A stretch of 64,000 nucleotides of DNA from Lunularia cruciata (taxonomy: Eukaryota; Streptophyta; Marchantiopsida; Lunulariales; Lunulariaceae): NCBI GenBank assembly GCA_948567375.1, contig OX419756.1, positions 18,047,001-18,111,000 on the forward strand, read 5' to 3'. The notes under the pieces were generated by a model. That model searched no databases and had not been told where the DNA came from. It was given only the letters and a program-made list of their open reading frames with translations. The translations under genes were made by a program, and so were the position numbers. The stretch's first letter is position 1, and the number at the start of each line of letters is the position of its first letter. Below, piece after piece: positions 1 to 8,703 of this stretch.

Positions 1-448
1 ACATTCACGTTGTCCGGAAGTACCGGTAGTTATTTTGGTCACTAACCGAGGCCAAAATATATGTCTGTCAAGGTATGTCCGGTTCATGCTAACAGAGTCT
101 TCGAAAGCCATAATTGACCGGGAAGGCGTCATCAACAGGTAGGGTTCAAATGACTCCCTCCATCGCCACCTGAAGGGAGAGATAATTTGAAAGGTAGGTC
201 GTGGATCAAGACATGCAGCACTGAGGCATCTTTACTCCGGCTACTTGTAAGGAGCTGAACCTACAACTGTCTTGTCGAAAACTGTAGATTGATCATGCTC
301 GCGCGGAGGTACTAAAGAACAAACATAATTGCAAGCATAACGGGAGGCATCTATGTATCATATCCAGAATTCAATGAGAACTCGAGTAGACATGATTTCA
401 TACAGCAATCACGCAATACGCCATGGTTAGGAGCAAGGAGATACATAC
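1..448. other. Unassigned host sequence, probable intron of the minus-strand gene
   Basis: No convincing reading frame and no similarity to the retroelements elsewhere in the window. On the minus strand it follows a good splice donor (GTATGT, 448-443). A pyrimidine-rich stretch ending in CAG at 172-170 is a possible acceptor. The phase-matched sequence after it is Gly-rich but stops after about a dozen codons, so I do not call an exon there. Confidence 0.3.
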
Positions 449-827
449 CCTTACTGCTACCACCATTTTGATCTCCAGCAGCACAAATGACAATTCTCGG
501 CTGTGTCGCAGTCTCCGAACGTTTACCTCTCCTCCCAATGCTCAACCCTAAACTTCTACCTAAACCATGAACAATTCCTGCACCATTCTTTAATCTGCTT
601 TGCTCATCACCACAGGACAAAAACTTGCTGCGATTCCTCAAAATCCAATTGCGAGTAGACACACTGGTGACGACTACACCCTTCCCATAACTACGAGGAA
701 TCCTGTCAACTGCAGAAATATGCACAAGCACCGAAACACGGCATTTTCCTAGGCCTCCACCAATTTTAAATCGACATAAAGATTCATGCGCATATGCAAC
801 CGATGAGCTAAGTGTTGACATTCCCAT
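449..827 (-). CDS. Candidate first exon of a plastid-targeted protein (partial)
   Basis: Seen: an ATG at 827 opens 126 codons that run to a plant-like splice donor at 449/448. The first 70 or so residues are rich in Ser, Arg, Gly and Val with very few acidic residues, as in a chloroplast transit peptide. Around residues 110-115 the sequence IVICAAGDQ resembles a stromal cleavage context and is followed by a Gly/Ser-rich stretch, as often seen just before the mature domain. Codon use and composition differ from the retroelements. Known: many nuclear plastid genes place the transit peptide in exon 1. Inferred: the rest of the gene lies towards and beyond position 1. I do not recognise the protein. 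The frame stays open past the donor to 351, so an unspliced short ORF or chance frame cannot be excluded. Confidence 0.4.
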
Positions 828-1042
828 GCTGAATTGCAGCCCAGTGCAGGGCTTGATATAGCCCTGAATCTGTGCAGTACAATGTCGTCAAATTTCCACC
901 CGAGTTTTCCTCCACCTCCTACTCTCCTCAGCTCGAGGAACTCTCTGGTGCTAAAACATATGGATATGCCACATGGACCGCATTGGCGAAACTGGCGAAA
1001 CACAAGCGCCTTCGTTATTCAAGTCCGACGCAAGCTGAAGAG

Positions 1043-1181
1043 CCAAACCTGTTCCAAATGACCCCAACCTACAGTGCTCAAACTAGGCGTGGGTGTGACC
1101 CCAACCTACAGTCCCCTAACTAGGCGTGTCACCCACGCCTGGTTAAAGGACTGTAGGTTGGGTCATTTGCAACAAGTTTGG
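1043..1181. repeat. Foldback (MITE-like) inverted repeat
   Basis: The left arm (about 1043-1093) and right arm (about 1132-1181) are inverted copies over roughly 50 bases with few mismatches; both include CAACCTACAGT and AGGCGTGGG or complements. Between them is a second direct copy of the left-arm core (about 1097-1130), so the unit could fold in two registers. No coding capacity and no clear target duplication. It lies 215 bp upstream of the candidate ATG on the minus strand. Confidence 0.6.
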
Positions 1182-1275
1182 AGACATACGTATTCCAACT
1201 GACAACTAACTCTTATTGGGTTATGTCAAAGGAAAATGAGACTTGAGGGTTGAGATTGTTCGATCGTAATCTTGA

Positions 1276-1776
1276 CCTGGTGCCGGTCAGCTCTATAAAG
1301 ACCCGCAGCAAATTGGGCAAATACTTTTGCATAATTTCACAGCTACTTGTTTCATAGCTTTGATCTCAATAGCAGACTGAATCTGGAGACCAAAAGAAGT
1401 TCTTGGTAAAAACGATTGTTCAGTAATTAGTTGTTACAATGTCAAGAAAAAGGTACAAAGCAATATTTAACTGGGCCTAAAGAGAGCACCTGCGTGTAAG
1501 TCAGGTTCTTCTATATTAAGAGTTCCAGATTAGAATTGTTTGCAAGTAATGTATACGTAACCTTTCACCTCTGTGCCGTTTGATTTTAGCCAGCTTCAGA
1601 AAGATTCGCAGCAAGCAAAGTGGATAAATACAATCAATTAATTTTTACAGCTATTTGTTCCGTATCTCTAATTTCAGGAGCCGACCCAATTTAGAGAGAG
1701 ATGAAAATCATTGGGAAAGAGACAGTAATTCGTTGTTGCAACGAAACGGTACAAAGCAGTATTTCAACTTGGATAG
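1276..1776. repeat. Diverged direct duplication, two copies of about 205 bp
   Basis: 1276-1480 and 1567-1776 align in the same order through shared blocks: GTGCCG, CGCAGCAA, ACAGCTA.TTGTT, a cagtaatt..ttgtt block, and GGTACAAAGCA followed by ATTT and AACT. Divergence is high with several small indels, so the duplication is old. No reading frame is preserved in both copies. Confidence 0.55.
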
Positions 1777-3248
1777 AAGTGAATCACTGAAGCACTTTCT
1801 TCTCATAGACAAATTGAAATGACAGGAATTTTCTCATCAAAAGATCTAAAGATCTTAGAATTTTTTATCTTAAAAAGTTCTTTCCCCGCTACAAAGCAAA
1901 ACATACTTCACATAGCATTCGATGAATGTAATTTCCTGATCAGAAATGGGGGTCAGAGCGGATATATGCGTCTCCCCTCACTTTTATATGCTCTTTCTAT
2001 AATGGTTAGTAACCCTTAGTGAACGTTTTTAGTGAGAAATATTGCACACCTTTCCAGCAAGTTGTAAAACTCCGGCCAATATACTACTTCTACCCTACTT
2101 GGGGGAGTACCAAATGGACTTATGTATTGCCAAAAGTTTAGAGAGATAGTTAGGCATTTGTCACGCCATTTGTAGTATTGCAACTAGATTGCTCAGACAT
2201 TGGAGTTGCATTGATAGTGGTTAGAGGTATTTTAGCAATTACTCGTAGACTACTTTTTGACGGTCAGATTTTGTGTTCGGGGTACTGACTTCATGGTGGG
2301 GCACATTGTCACTTTATACTATTTGCACCATTGGGTGTGCCGTCAGCGGGATCGCTAGGGTTTGAGACCTAGCTCAAGTTCAGGGGTATACTTTCGAGAT
2401 GTAGCTCCAAAGAGCTCACTTCTTTGATGTTCAACCTTCAAGTTTCTAGTTATGGTGGACAAAGGCCGGTGAGTGTCACACAGATTCTCTTAGCTAGAGT
2501 GGGTGTGGTTTGATTGTGATCAATGCACAATTGGTGGCAAATTATAGAGTGACGAATCAAGTATTGATTTGATTGGATGTGAGTTGAGTTATGTAAAAAA
2601 ATTGATTATATTGGAGAAGTGAGGTCAAGGGAAAATCGGGTGCAAGAACTACGAGTGTTGGTGGTATCTCCAAGCTTGGTGGATCATTGGTAACTTGATC
2701 AATGTTCAGGTTTTCTTTGGTGTGGAGAAGCTCGTTGATTGATGCAGATTTGGTAATGAGGTAGACGGTGTGCGGAAGCGCTGGCCAGATTTTGAGCAAA
2801 GAGAAGCAATTTTTGAGCAATGGTTGTGATTTTGAGCTCAAGAGGTGAAAGCATGACCAATTTGTTGCAAGTTGGGCTCAGAAAATGAAATTGAAGGTGG
2901 AATTGGGAACCTATCCTCATAAACTTTTGATTTGGAAAACCCGTCATTTCAATTTGGCTCAAGTGGAGAGTTAGCAGAGGATTTGGCAATCAGCCAACTT
3001 TAGGATTTACATCAAATTTTTGTTCGAGTCAATGTCAAATTTTGGCCAGATTTGGAGGAGTTTTGCTTGTTGGCATCAAACTAGCTAGTTTAGAGTAGAA
3101 TCTTGGTCATTGTTTGGCAAAATCTGCACATCTTACTAGATTTTGCACAACAAGGTTTGACCCCTAGATCTCTAGTTCCTAGATTGGTGCCCTAGCCAAT
3201 TGGTCCACCATCACTCGTTGTTCTAGTGATTGTTCCACTATTATCTAT

Positions 3249-3981
3249 TGTAATACCAAGGGTTAGCCATATGATCTAGATGTGAAATTTGGTTTGGTAA
3301 CTTCTAGAATGATGTTATACATGATGGTCAAAATAGATCAGATAGAAGTATCACCAAAAGAGTACTTCTACTAATAGGGCAGAAACCGAAATAGACTTGA
3401 GAACCTTAGAACCAATAGCTAGACATATGATTTAAAGGTGAGAATTGGTTTGGTAACATCTAGAATGATGTTACACATGATGGACTAAACAGATCAGAAA
3501 GAGGTATCACCAAAAGGGGACTTCTACTAATAGAGTAAGAACTGAAATATGCTTGAAATCTTTGAAGGCAATTTTGGAGGCCTAAACGGATGAATTAGGC
3601 CTCGAAAATGTGCATAATCTCCCCCAAGGAAGGAAAGCTTGGCCTTCCCTCCCTACTGCTTTGTCTCATTGAGAGCTTTCCAATGGTACCTTACGTGATT
3701 GTGAGATTCCTACAAGAAGATTCCCTAAAAGATTCCCCTAGTCAAAGCTTGTTTGACCAACCAGATAGGACCTAGACCAGATAGGTCACCCATCCAAGTA
3801 AGTAATCCAAGGGTGGAGCTTGGTGACATGTCACCTATCTGTGTCCCTAATCCTATGGTGGAGCTTCCTTGGAGGAGATCCTCTTTGTTTATATAATAAA
3901 GAGAAGGTGCTCCCTTAGGGCATCGAATGTTTGAGTGTGCAATCTGTGTTTTCTCTCTTCTCTTGTCCTCGGAGTATTACA
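3249..3981 (+). mobile_element. Solo LTR D1, with TCTAT target duplication
   Basis: A 733-bp segment absent from the matching place in the B3 LTR. It starts TGTAATAC and ends GTATTACA (a perfect 8-bp terminal inverted repeat) and is flanked on both sides by TCTAT (3244-3248 and 3982-3986). Those are hallmarks of a solo LTR left by recombination between two LTRs. A TATA-like TATATAATAAA at 3890-3900 suggests plus orientation. The family is not otherwise present in the window. A short non-autonomous element is a less likely alternative, since no internal primer site or polypurine tract is seen. Confidence 0.8.
3264..3575 (+). repeat. Tandem duplication of about 156 bp inside solo LTR D1
   Basis: Unit 1 (3264-3419) and unit 2 (3420-about 3575) share TTGGTTTGGTAAC, TCTAGAATGATGTTA, CAGATC or close variants, TATCACCAAAAG and ACTTCTACTAATAG in the same order. 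They sit in the presumed U3 part, upstream of the TATA-like site, where duplicated enhancer units are common in retroviral and retrotransposon LTRs. Confidence 0.7.
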
Positions 3982-4573
3982 TCTATAAACTTGTAGTTTT
4001 GGCTAGGAGAGATAGTTGATCCCATTCTTAGTGATCGTGGTAGCTTAGGACGTAGATAGGAACTCCTAGTATATCAAATGCCAAATGGTGGCAGAGTTAG
4101 TCCAATGTTGTTTTATGAGATGGAGTGTTTTCATTTAGATTTCTTGTGATTGGACTCCCTCCAATCTCTACTTCTTGTTTGTGCACCATGTTTGTGTGAG
4201 GTGCCCTGAATTTTGAGCATTGGTGCTCGAGTGTGCTCTCAATAGTAAGGTTGGAGTGATGACCAATCAGACTACCTTTGTTTCTCTATGGTGAGGCAAG
4301 AAGTGATGACCTATAGATAGTGAAAGTGCGTGTTGTGATGGCATGTTACATGTTGCTTTTTCCCTTAGTGTAGTTATCATAGTTAGGGTTACATTAGTGG
4401 GTGGTGCTTAATTGGTGATGGTACTTGGTGGTGTTTGTTCTTGATGGAGTACTTGCGGTTCTGATTGCGGTTGGCGGTTGGCGGTTTGTGGTTACTTTGT
4501 CAATATGGAGTTCTTTGGGGATTCTAGAGGAGATAGCACTATAGTAAGCAGTGGGTTTACTTGAAGTGGCGCT

Positions 4574-4582
4574 CGGTATTAG
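4574..4582 (+). other. Primer-binding site of B1 (decayed, tRNA-Met type)
   Basis: CGGTATTAG lies two bases after the LTR end. In B3 the same position reads TGGTATCAG, matching the 3' end of initiator tRNA-Met. B1 differs by T to C and C to T. Confidence 0.55.
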
Positions 4583-4599
4583 CTTGTATCTCAAGTCCA

Positions 4600-6456
4600 A
4601 TGAGGGAGGAGATGGACTCTACATTGGAGTTTGACATAGGAGTTGATTTAGTTGAGAGTGCACTTGGTAAGTCTACACCATTGTTATGGGACATGGAAAA
4701 GATTTATGGGGCTTCCAAAGGCCTTAGGCGTTACTCTAGTATAGTGGGCTCCATTGAGTTGGATGACTTCATCTAGGAGTTTGATAGTTGATGTGATCTG
4801 CAACAGATGTGGAACCCAACTTTGTTCATACCTTTCATGGCATGGAAGGGATTATTTCAACACTTGGAGGGTCCACCAATGGATGACTACCATGAATTCA
4901 GGAGAGCTCACTTGGAGGAGATTGAGTTCTGGAGATAATATTGGTCTCCAAAGTATATCTCCATCACTTCAAGCTCAATTGCCATGGGTAGATAGACTCT
5001 ACCGACAAATTCTAGCTTGAGTAGCATTGGTGGAGCTAGTGAGATGCACTAGCTCAAGATAGTGCTACTAGGAGTGGAGGTATTACTACAAGAAGTGATG
5101 TAGTACTAGGGGTTTAACTCCATGGTGGAGTTCTTCCAATGTTTGAGGCAAAAATACCAAGGAGTGTGGATTGACAAGCAAAGAGCTTGTAGGAGTTCTA
5201 GCGGAAGCCACATGAGGCGGCTGAGCAATTTTACTCAAGGAGTTATCGAGGCCCAAGTAGTCTAGTTTTGGTATGGGATACTAGATAAGAAGTTACGACG
5301 TAGAGTTTGTGATGCTACATTGTTATAGGCTACTTTGCCTACTTTGGTGGTGGTCTTTGGTTTAGCTAAGTGTATTGAGCTCAACATGGTGGAGGAGAGA
5401 GTGGTAATATCTGGATTTGGTAGGAAGACCTCATCTACAATTGTGACTTCTTCTAGAGTGTAGCAAAGTGCACCAAACCCAATTGGTTTTTGAGGACAAG
5501 GTGGACAACCCAAATCCTATGGAGCGAGTGGAGGGCCTAGTGGAGCTAGACCCTTACTTTCATTTTTGGGTTAGTAGTAGCCAATGAGTTGTGTTGTTGC
5601 TTGTTAGACTTGTGGTGGACCTCATCATAGGAGAAGGTGTATGCAAGATAGTGGACCTGATACCTTTGGTGCATCACAACAAGCACAAAGACAATGTGAG
5701 CATTGTCACAAATATGGTCACTCTAGTGATCAATTCTTTGACATACACCCGGAGTTACGGAGTAGTAGGGTTGCTATGGTAGGTAGTAGAGGAGCTCCCG
5801 TTCATGGAGGATGAGGTGGTAGAGGATCTACACCTAGTAGGAGTGCAGTACTTGCCCTTACTTTTGATACAACTATGGCTACTTGGATTGAGCATTTGGA
5901 GTAGAGATTGGCTAGTATGGCCATTGCTCATAGGAGATCAGATTTGGGTGTTGAAGCTTCTATCTCATATGCTGGTGATAGAGATGCTTTGGACTTCATG
6001 TACGGAGTAACACAAGTAGATGCATTTGCAGCAATGACTAGGAGTGTAGTATGTCCTCCAGAGCCTAGAGGAGCATCAATGGTGTTGGATCCATAGAGAG
6101 GAGAGGTTGGGAGGCAGGTCAGACTTCCGTTGTCTTTCATGCTCTCTGAGGCATCACAGATGACATCCATGGTTCTTAGACATCCTAGTGCAGGTGTAGT
6201 AGGTAGGTGATAAGGTGCATGATAGACTACCTACTAGTCAGCCACCTGCTACTACACAGATTGAGTCTAGCATGATGTTGGGAGCAGCTCAGCTGATTAT
6301 GCATTGCCTTTGTTGTTGCCAATGACATGTTTACATTAGGAATTGACCCAACCCCAATGTTTTGGTTAGCTGCCATGCTTTGCAAGAGTAGGGATGATGT
6401 GGTTCTTGCTTTTACGGCAGAGGTGGTTGATAGTGGAGCTGAATTGGTTGAGGATC
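4600..6456 (+). pseudogene. Family B gag (B1), broken
   Basis: Gag forms the retrotransposon particle and binds its RNA. An ATG at 4600 starts MREEMDS, 25 bases after the primer site start. The frame continues through a capsid-like region (FMAWKGLF, LEGPPMDDYHEFRRAHLEE), a Retrotrans_gag-type core (about 5120-5330) and two zinc-knuckle-like clusters at about 5605-5645 and 5695-5760. In the second, CEHCHKYGH, the final Cys is replaced by Phe. Many stops interrupt it, several from CAG to TAG or TGG to TGA compared with B3. The stop TAG near 5327 is shared by B1, B2 and B3. It is cut at 6456 by A1 and continues at 14262. Confidence 0.8.
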
Positions 6457-7135
6457 TGTAACACCCATTTGTGCATGTGTGTGGTATTGTGATATTTAGC
6501 TTGGTATTACAAGTACTTAAGAGATATTATTTATATAGAGATAAAGGATGGTTCTATATTAGTCATGGTTAGCTAAAGTTAGTCATAGCTAAGATAGATG
6601 GGACCTTACTTTAGAGGAAGTAGAAAAGATGAGCACCACTATTTTGGATTTTAGTGTGTTGACTTGGTATTATTCCTAGGTGTTTGGCTTTGGGGAAAGA
6701 GTTGAGAACTCTTGGGCCCGCAAGCCTTTTTGTTTTGGATTCTTCTTTAGTCCAAGGATAGCCCATGTGAAGGAATCCTTGCTTTAGTGGTTGGGTCAAG
6801 ATAAGGGGAATATGCCCATGTGAATGGATATTCCTTTCTACTTTTTGACTTTACTTGACTTTTAGTCTAGTAACTTGAGTTACTACGGTAATTAGTAACT
6901 TTGGTACGTAACTATTTCACAAGTATATAAACAAGGAGTGAGGAGGTACTCATCATCCTTTCATTTGCAACTATCTCTCTCTCATTGAGTTCTCTAGTGA
7001 GCAATGTCTTGAGTCTTGGAGTGTTAGCCTTGGAGGAGTATGATGGAGTTGGGGTTCCTTGCCTTCTTAGTCCATGGTGCGCTACTATAATAGCCATCAG
7101 AGGTTCATCCTGAGTGAGAGACAGGCCGGCTCACA
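6457..7135 (+). repeat. 5' LTR of A1
   Basis: 679 bp, TGTAACACCC to GGCTCACA, matching 13579-14257. A short direct repeat of the TAGTCATGGTTAGC/TAGTCATAGC type lies near 6560-6595. The transcription signal is the TATA box at 6924-6930. Confidence 0.95.
6924..6930 (+). promoter_or_regulatory. TATA box of the A1 LTR promoter
   Basis: TATATAA followed by ACAAGGAGTG, about 210 bp before the LTR end. The same motif is kept in all other family A LTRs in the window. Transcription would begin about 30 bp downstream, putting U3 at roughly 6457-6955. Confidence 0.6.
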
Positions 7136-7139
7136 TTTT

Positions 7140-7156
7140 TGGTTCCGTTGCCGGGA
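7140..7156 (+). other. Primer-binding site of A1, complementary to tRNA-Glu
   Basis: TGGTTCCGTTGCCGGGA begins four bases (TTTT) after the LTR. Its reverse complement is the 3' end, including CCA, of plant tRNA-Glu as I recall it (acceptor 3' strand CAACGGA after the T arm TTCCCGG). All 17 bases match. The primer site would set minus-strand DNA synthesis. Confidence 0.8.
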
Positions 7157-7932
7157 CCTCTCTAGAAGGCAAGATAATGTTCCGCGTCCAATTCTACATT
7201 AGGCAGAAGGAGGCTATGAGAGCTCACTTGGAGAGAACATTAGGAGAGGAGAGGGCTGAACTTATGTTAGAGAACCAAGATCCATTTGTATACCCTGTAG
7301 TTCATTATGATGTCTTTGAGGTGATTTTGTACATCTTGTACACATGAGAGGAATTGGAGAGATTGTGTGAGGTGGATTGCAGATTTTGGGGATTAAGGTG
7401 ATTTTGGGCAAAATCTCAAGTTTGAGATCTGGACTTGAGATTTCTACACATGATAGCTTGGGTTATCTTTCAGTTAGCACACTTGAAATTATTGAGAGAG
7501 CTTCTATGCGCACTGGGCTAGAATTTTTGAAAGTTGATAGGGTAAAGTGCTCCCGCAATTGCATGCTCTCTGGAAAATTGTACAGAGTCTGCCATTTCTT
7601 CAATTTTTAGTGAATTGTCCTGAAAATTTCCAAGAAAATTCAGTGCATTGTATCCTACCTGGTGCCACAAAAATTAGAGAGAGATCATTTTTGCGCAGTG
7701 CGTTATGAGTTTTTGAAGTGAGGGGGGTGGTTTTCAGACCAAATCTGAAATATGGGTGCTGAATAGAAAAGTGTCTAGGCCAAATGGCTCGATGAAAAGA
7801 TCTAAAATTTTGCAGGGAGGGACGCCCTAGAGTTGTGATCAAGTGTGGAAAATTTCAGAGGACTGTGACATATTCGTTGGGAGATTTGAGTGACATTGTG
7901 AGGAAGGGTCAATTCTGCAGAGTGGAGATCTC
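7157..7932 (+). other. Untranslated leader of A1
   Basis: No frame here is convincing. An ATG frame at 7177-7347 (56 residues) starts just after the primer site but is broken by TAG in A5. A frame at 7377-7610 lacks an ATG start, although its 3' half is kept in A2. The region may hold packaging signals or the decayed 5' end of the zinc-knuckle ORF that follows. Confidence 0.4.
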
Positions 7933-8469
7933 ATGCATGAGAAGTTTGAGATCAACAAAAAGCATGTTTGAGTGTTTAGATTCATCTTTGGGAACATGGA
8001 GGGTCATCAAGAGTGGAAATTGAGATTATGCAAGGTTCCCCAAGGGTTTGAGGTGATTGTAGGGGTGGATTTGAGGAAAAGAGAGTTTACAATAGAATTT
8101 GAAGAGAGTGTTGAGAGGATCCAAAAACCTACACCACTTGGAGGAAAGAGTGAGTCTAAGTGCTTTCTATGTGGAGAGAAGGGACATAAGGCAAGTTCAT
8201 GTCCATTAACCTTTGAGAGCAAGAGATTGAGGGAAAGGAGAGGCTTACTTGACTTGGGTTTGCATGTTGGACCTTCTTCACCAAGATTGGGAGGGAGAAG
8301 ATCTAAGACCAAGGAGTTGTGTGAGGTTTGTGGAGTTGAAGGACTTCCAAAAGGACATGAGTGTAGTGGAGTAAAAGCACTTTTGGAAACTTTGGTGAAG
8401 GATCTTGGAGAGAGTCTTAGTACAGCTACAGAAATACTACCACCTTCATCAGCTAGTTCTCAAGATTAG
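7933..8469 (+). pseudogene. Pre-gag ORF of A1 with CCHC zinc knuckle
   Basis: A frame separate from gag, ending 234 bases before the gag ATG. It contains CFLCGEKGHKASSCP (a C-x2-C-x4-H-x4-C knuckle), a second Cys/His cluster CEVCGVEGLPKGHEC, a basic stretch between them, and a Ser-rich tail. From the ATG at 7933 there is a TGA at 7969-7971; A2 has the same TGA but A5 has TTA, so the true start may be the ATG at 7996. Family knowledge: such knuckles bind single-stranded nucleic acid. The upstream part (about 40-90 residues) loosely recalls the DUF4283 plus zf-CCHC_4 arrangement of plant LINE-like proteins, but I am not sure. It could assist gag or be a captured gene. Confidence 0.6.
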
Positions 8470-8703
8470 TGATGGAGATAATCTTTCAACTTATGGATAA
8501 ACTATCCATGAGAGTTAGATTAATATGCACTCTAGGATTTGATGTTGCTATAGAAATCTTGGAGCAACCTGAACCTTTTGTGTTCCCTAGAGTGGATTAT
8601 TCTCAGATGGTGTTAGTCATGTATATACTCTATTAGTAATAGAGTGAGAGAAAAGAAAAGAGAAAAAAAAATTAAGAGAAAAGAAAGATAGTGAGGGGTT
8701 AAG

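Larger units (their letters stand above)
828..2158. other. Host intergenic sequence upstream of the candidate exon
   Basis: Apparent 5' flank of the minus-strand gene. It holds a foldback repeat (1043-1181) and a diverged direct duplication (1276-1480 and 1567-1776). Short frames inside it have no recognisable content. It ends where the family B LTR begins (TGTCACGCC at 2159). Confidence 0.5.
2159..4571 (+). repeat. 5' LTR of B1
   Basis: Begins TGTCACGCC and ends GTGGCG just before the primer site. It aligns along its length with the B3 LTR (49078-50550), sharing the ACGGTCAGATTTTGTGTT block, the GGTGGACAAAGGCCGGTGA block and others. It is longer than the B3 LTR because it contains solo LTR D1 (3249-3981) and extra sequence around 2800-3040. 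The last base of the expected terminal CA is G here. Confidence 0.8.

Noticed and set aside
1819-2019. 66-codon plus-strand frame in the host region
   Set aside because: No motif, no start context and no splice evidence; AT-rich sequence gives such frames by chance.
2557-2989. Minus-strand frames in the B1 LTR
   Set aside because: They are not kept in the matching B3 LTR and have no domain.
7177-7347. ATG-led 56-codon frame just after the A1 primer site
   Set aside because: A5 has a TAG in it and there is no recognisable motif; not supported as a gene.
7377-7610. 77-codon frame in the A1 leader, also in A5
   Set aside because: It has no ATG start. A1 and A5 are too similar for shared openness to mean selection. 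Kept only as part of the leader.
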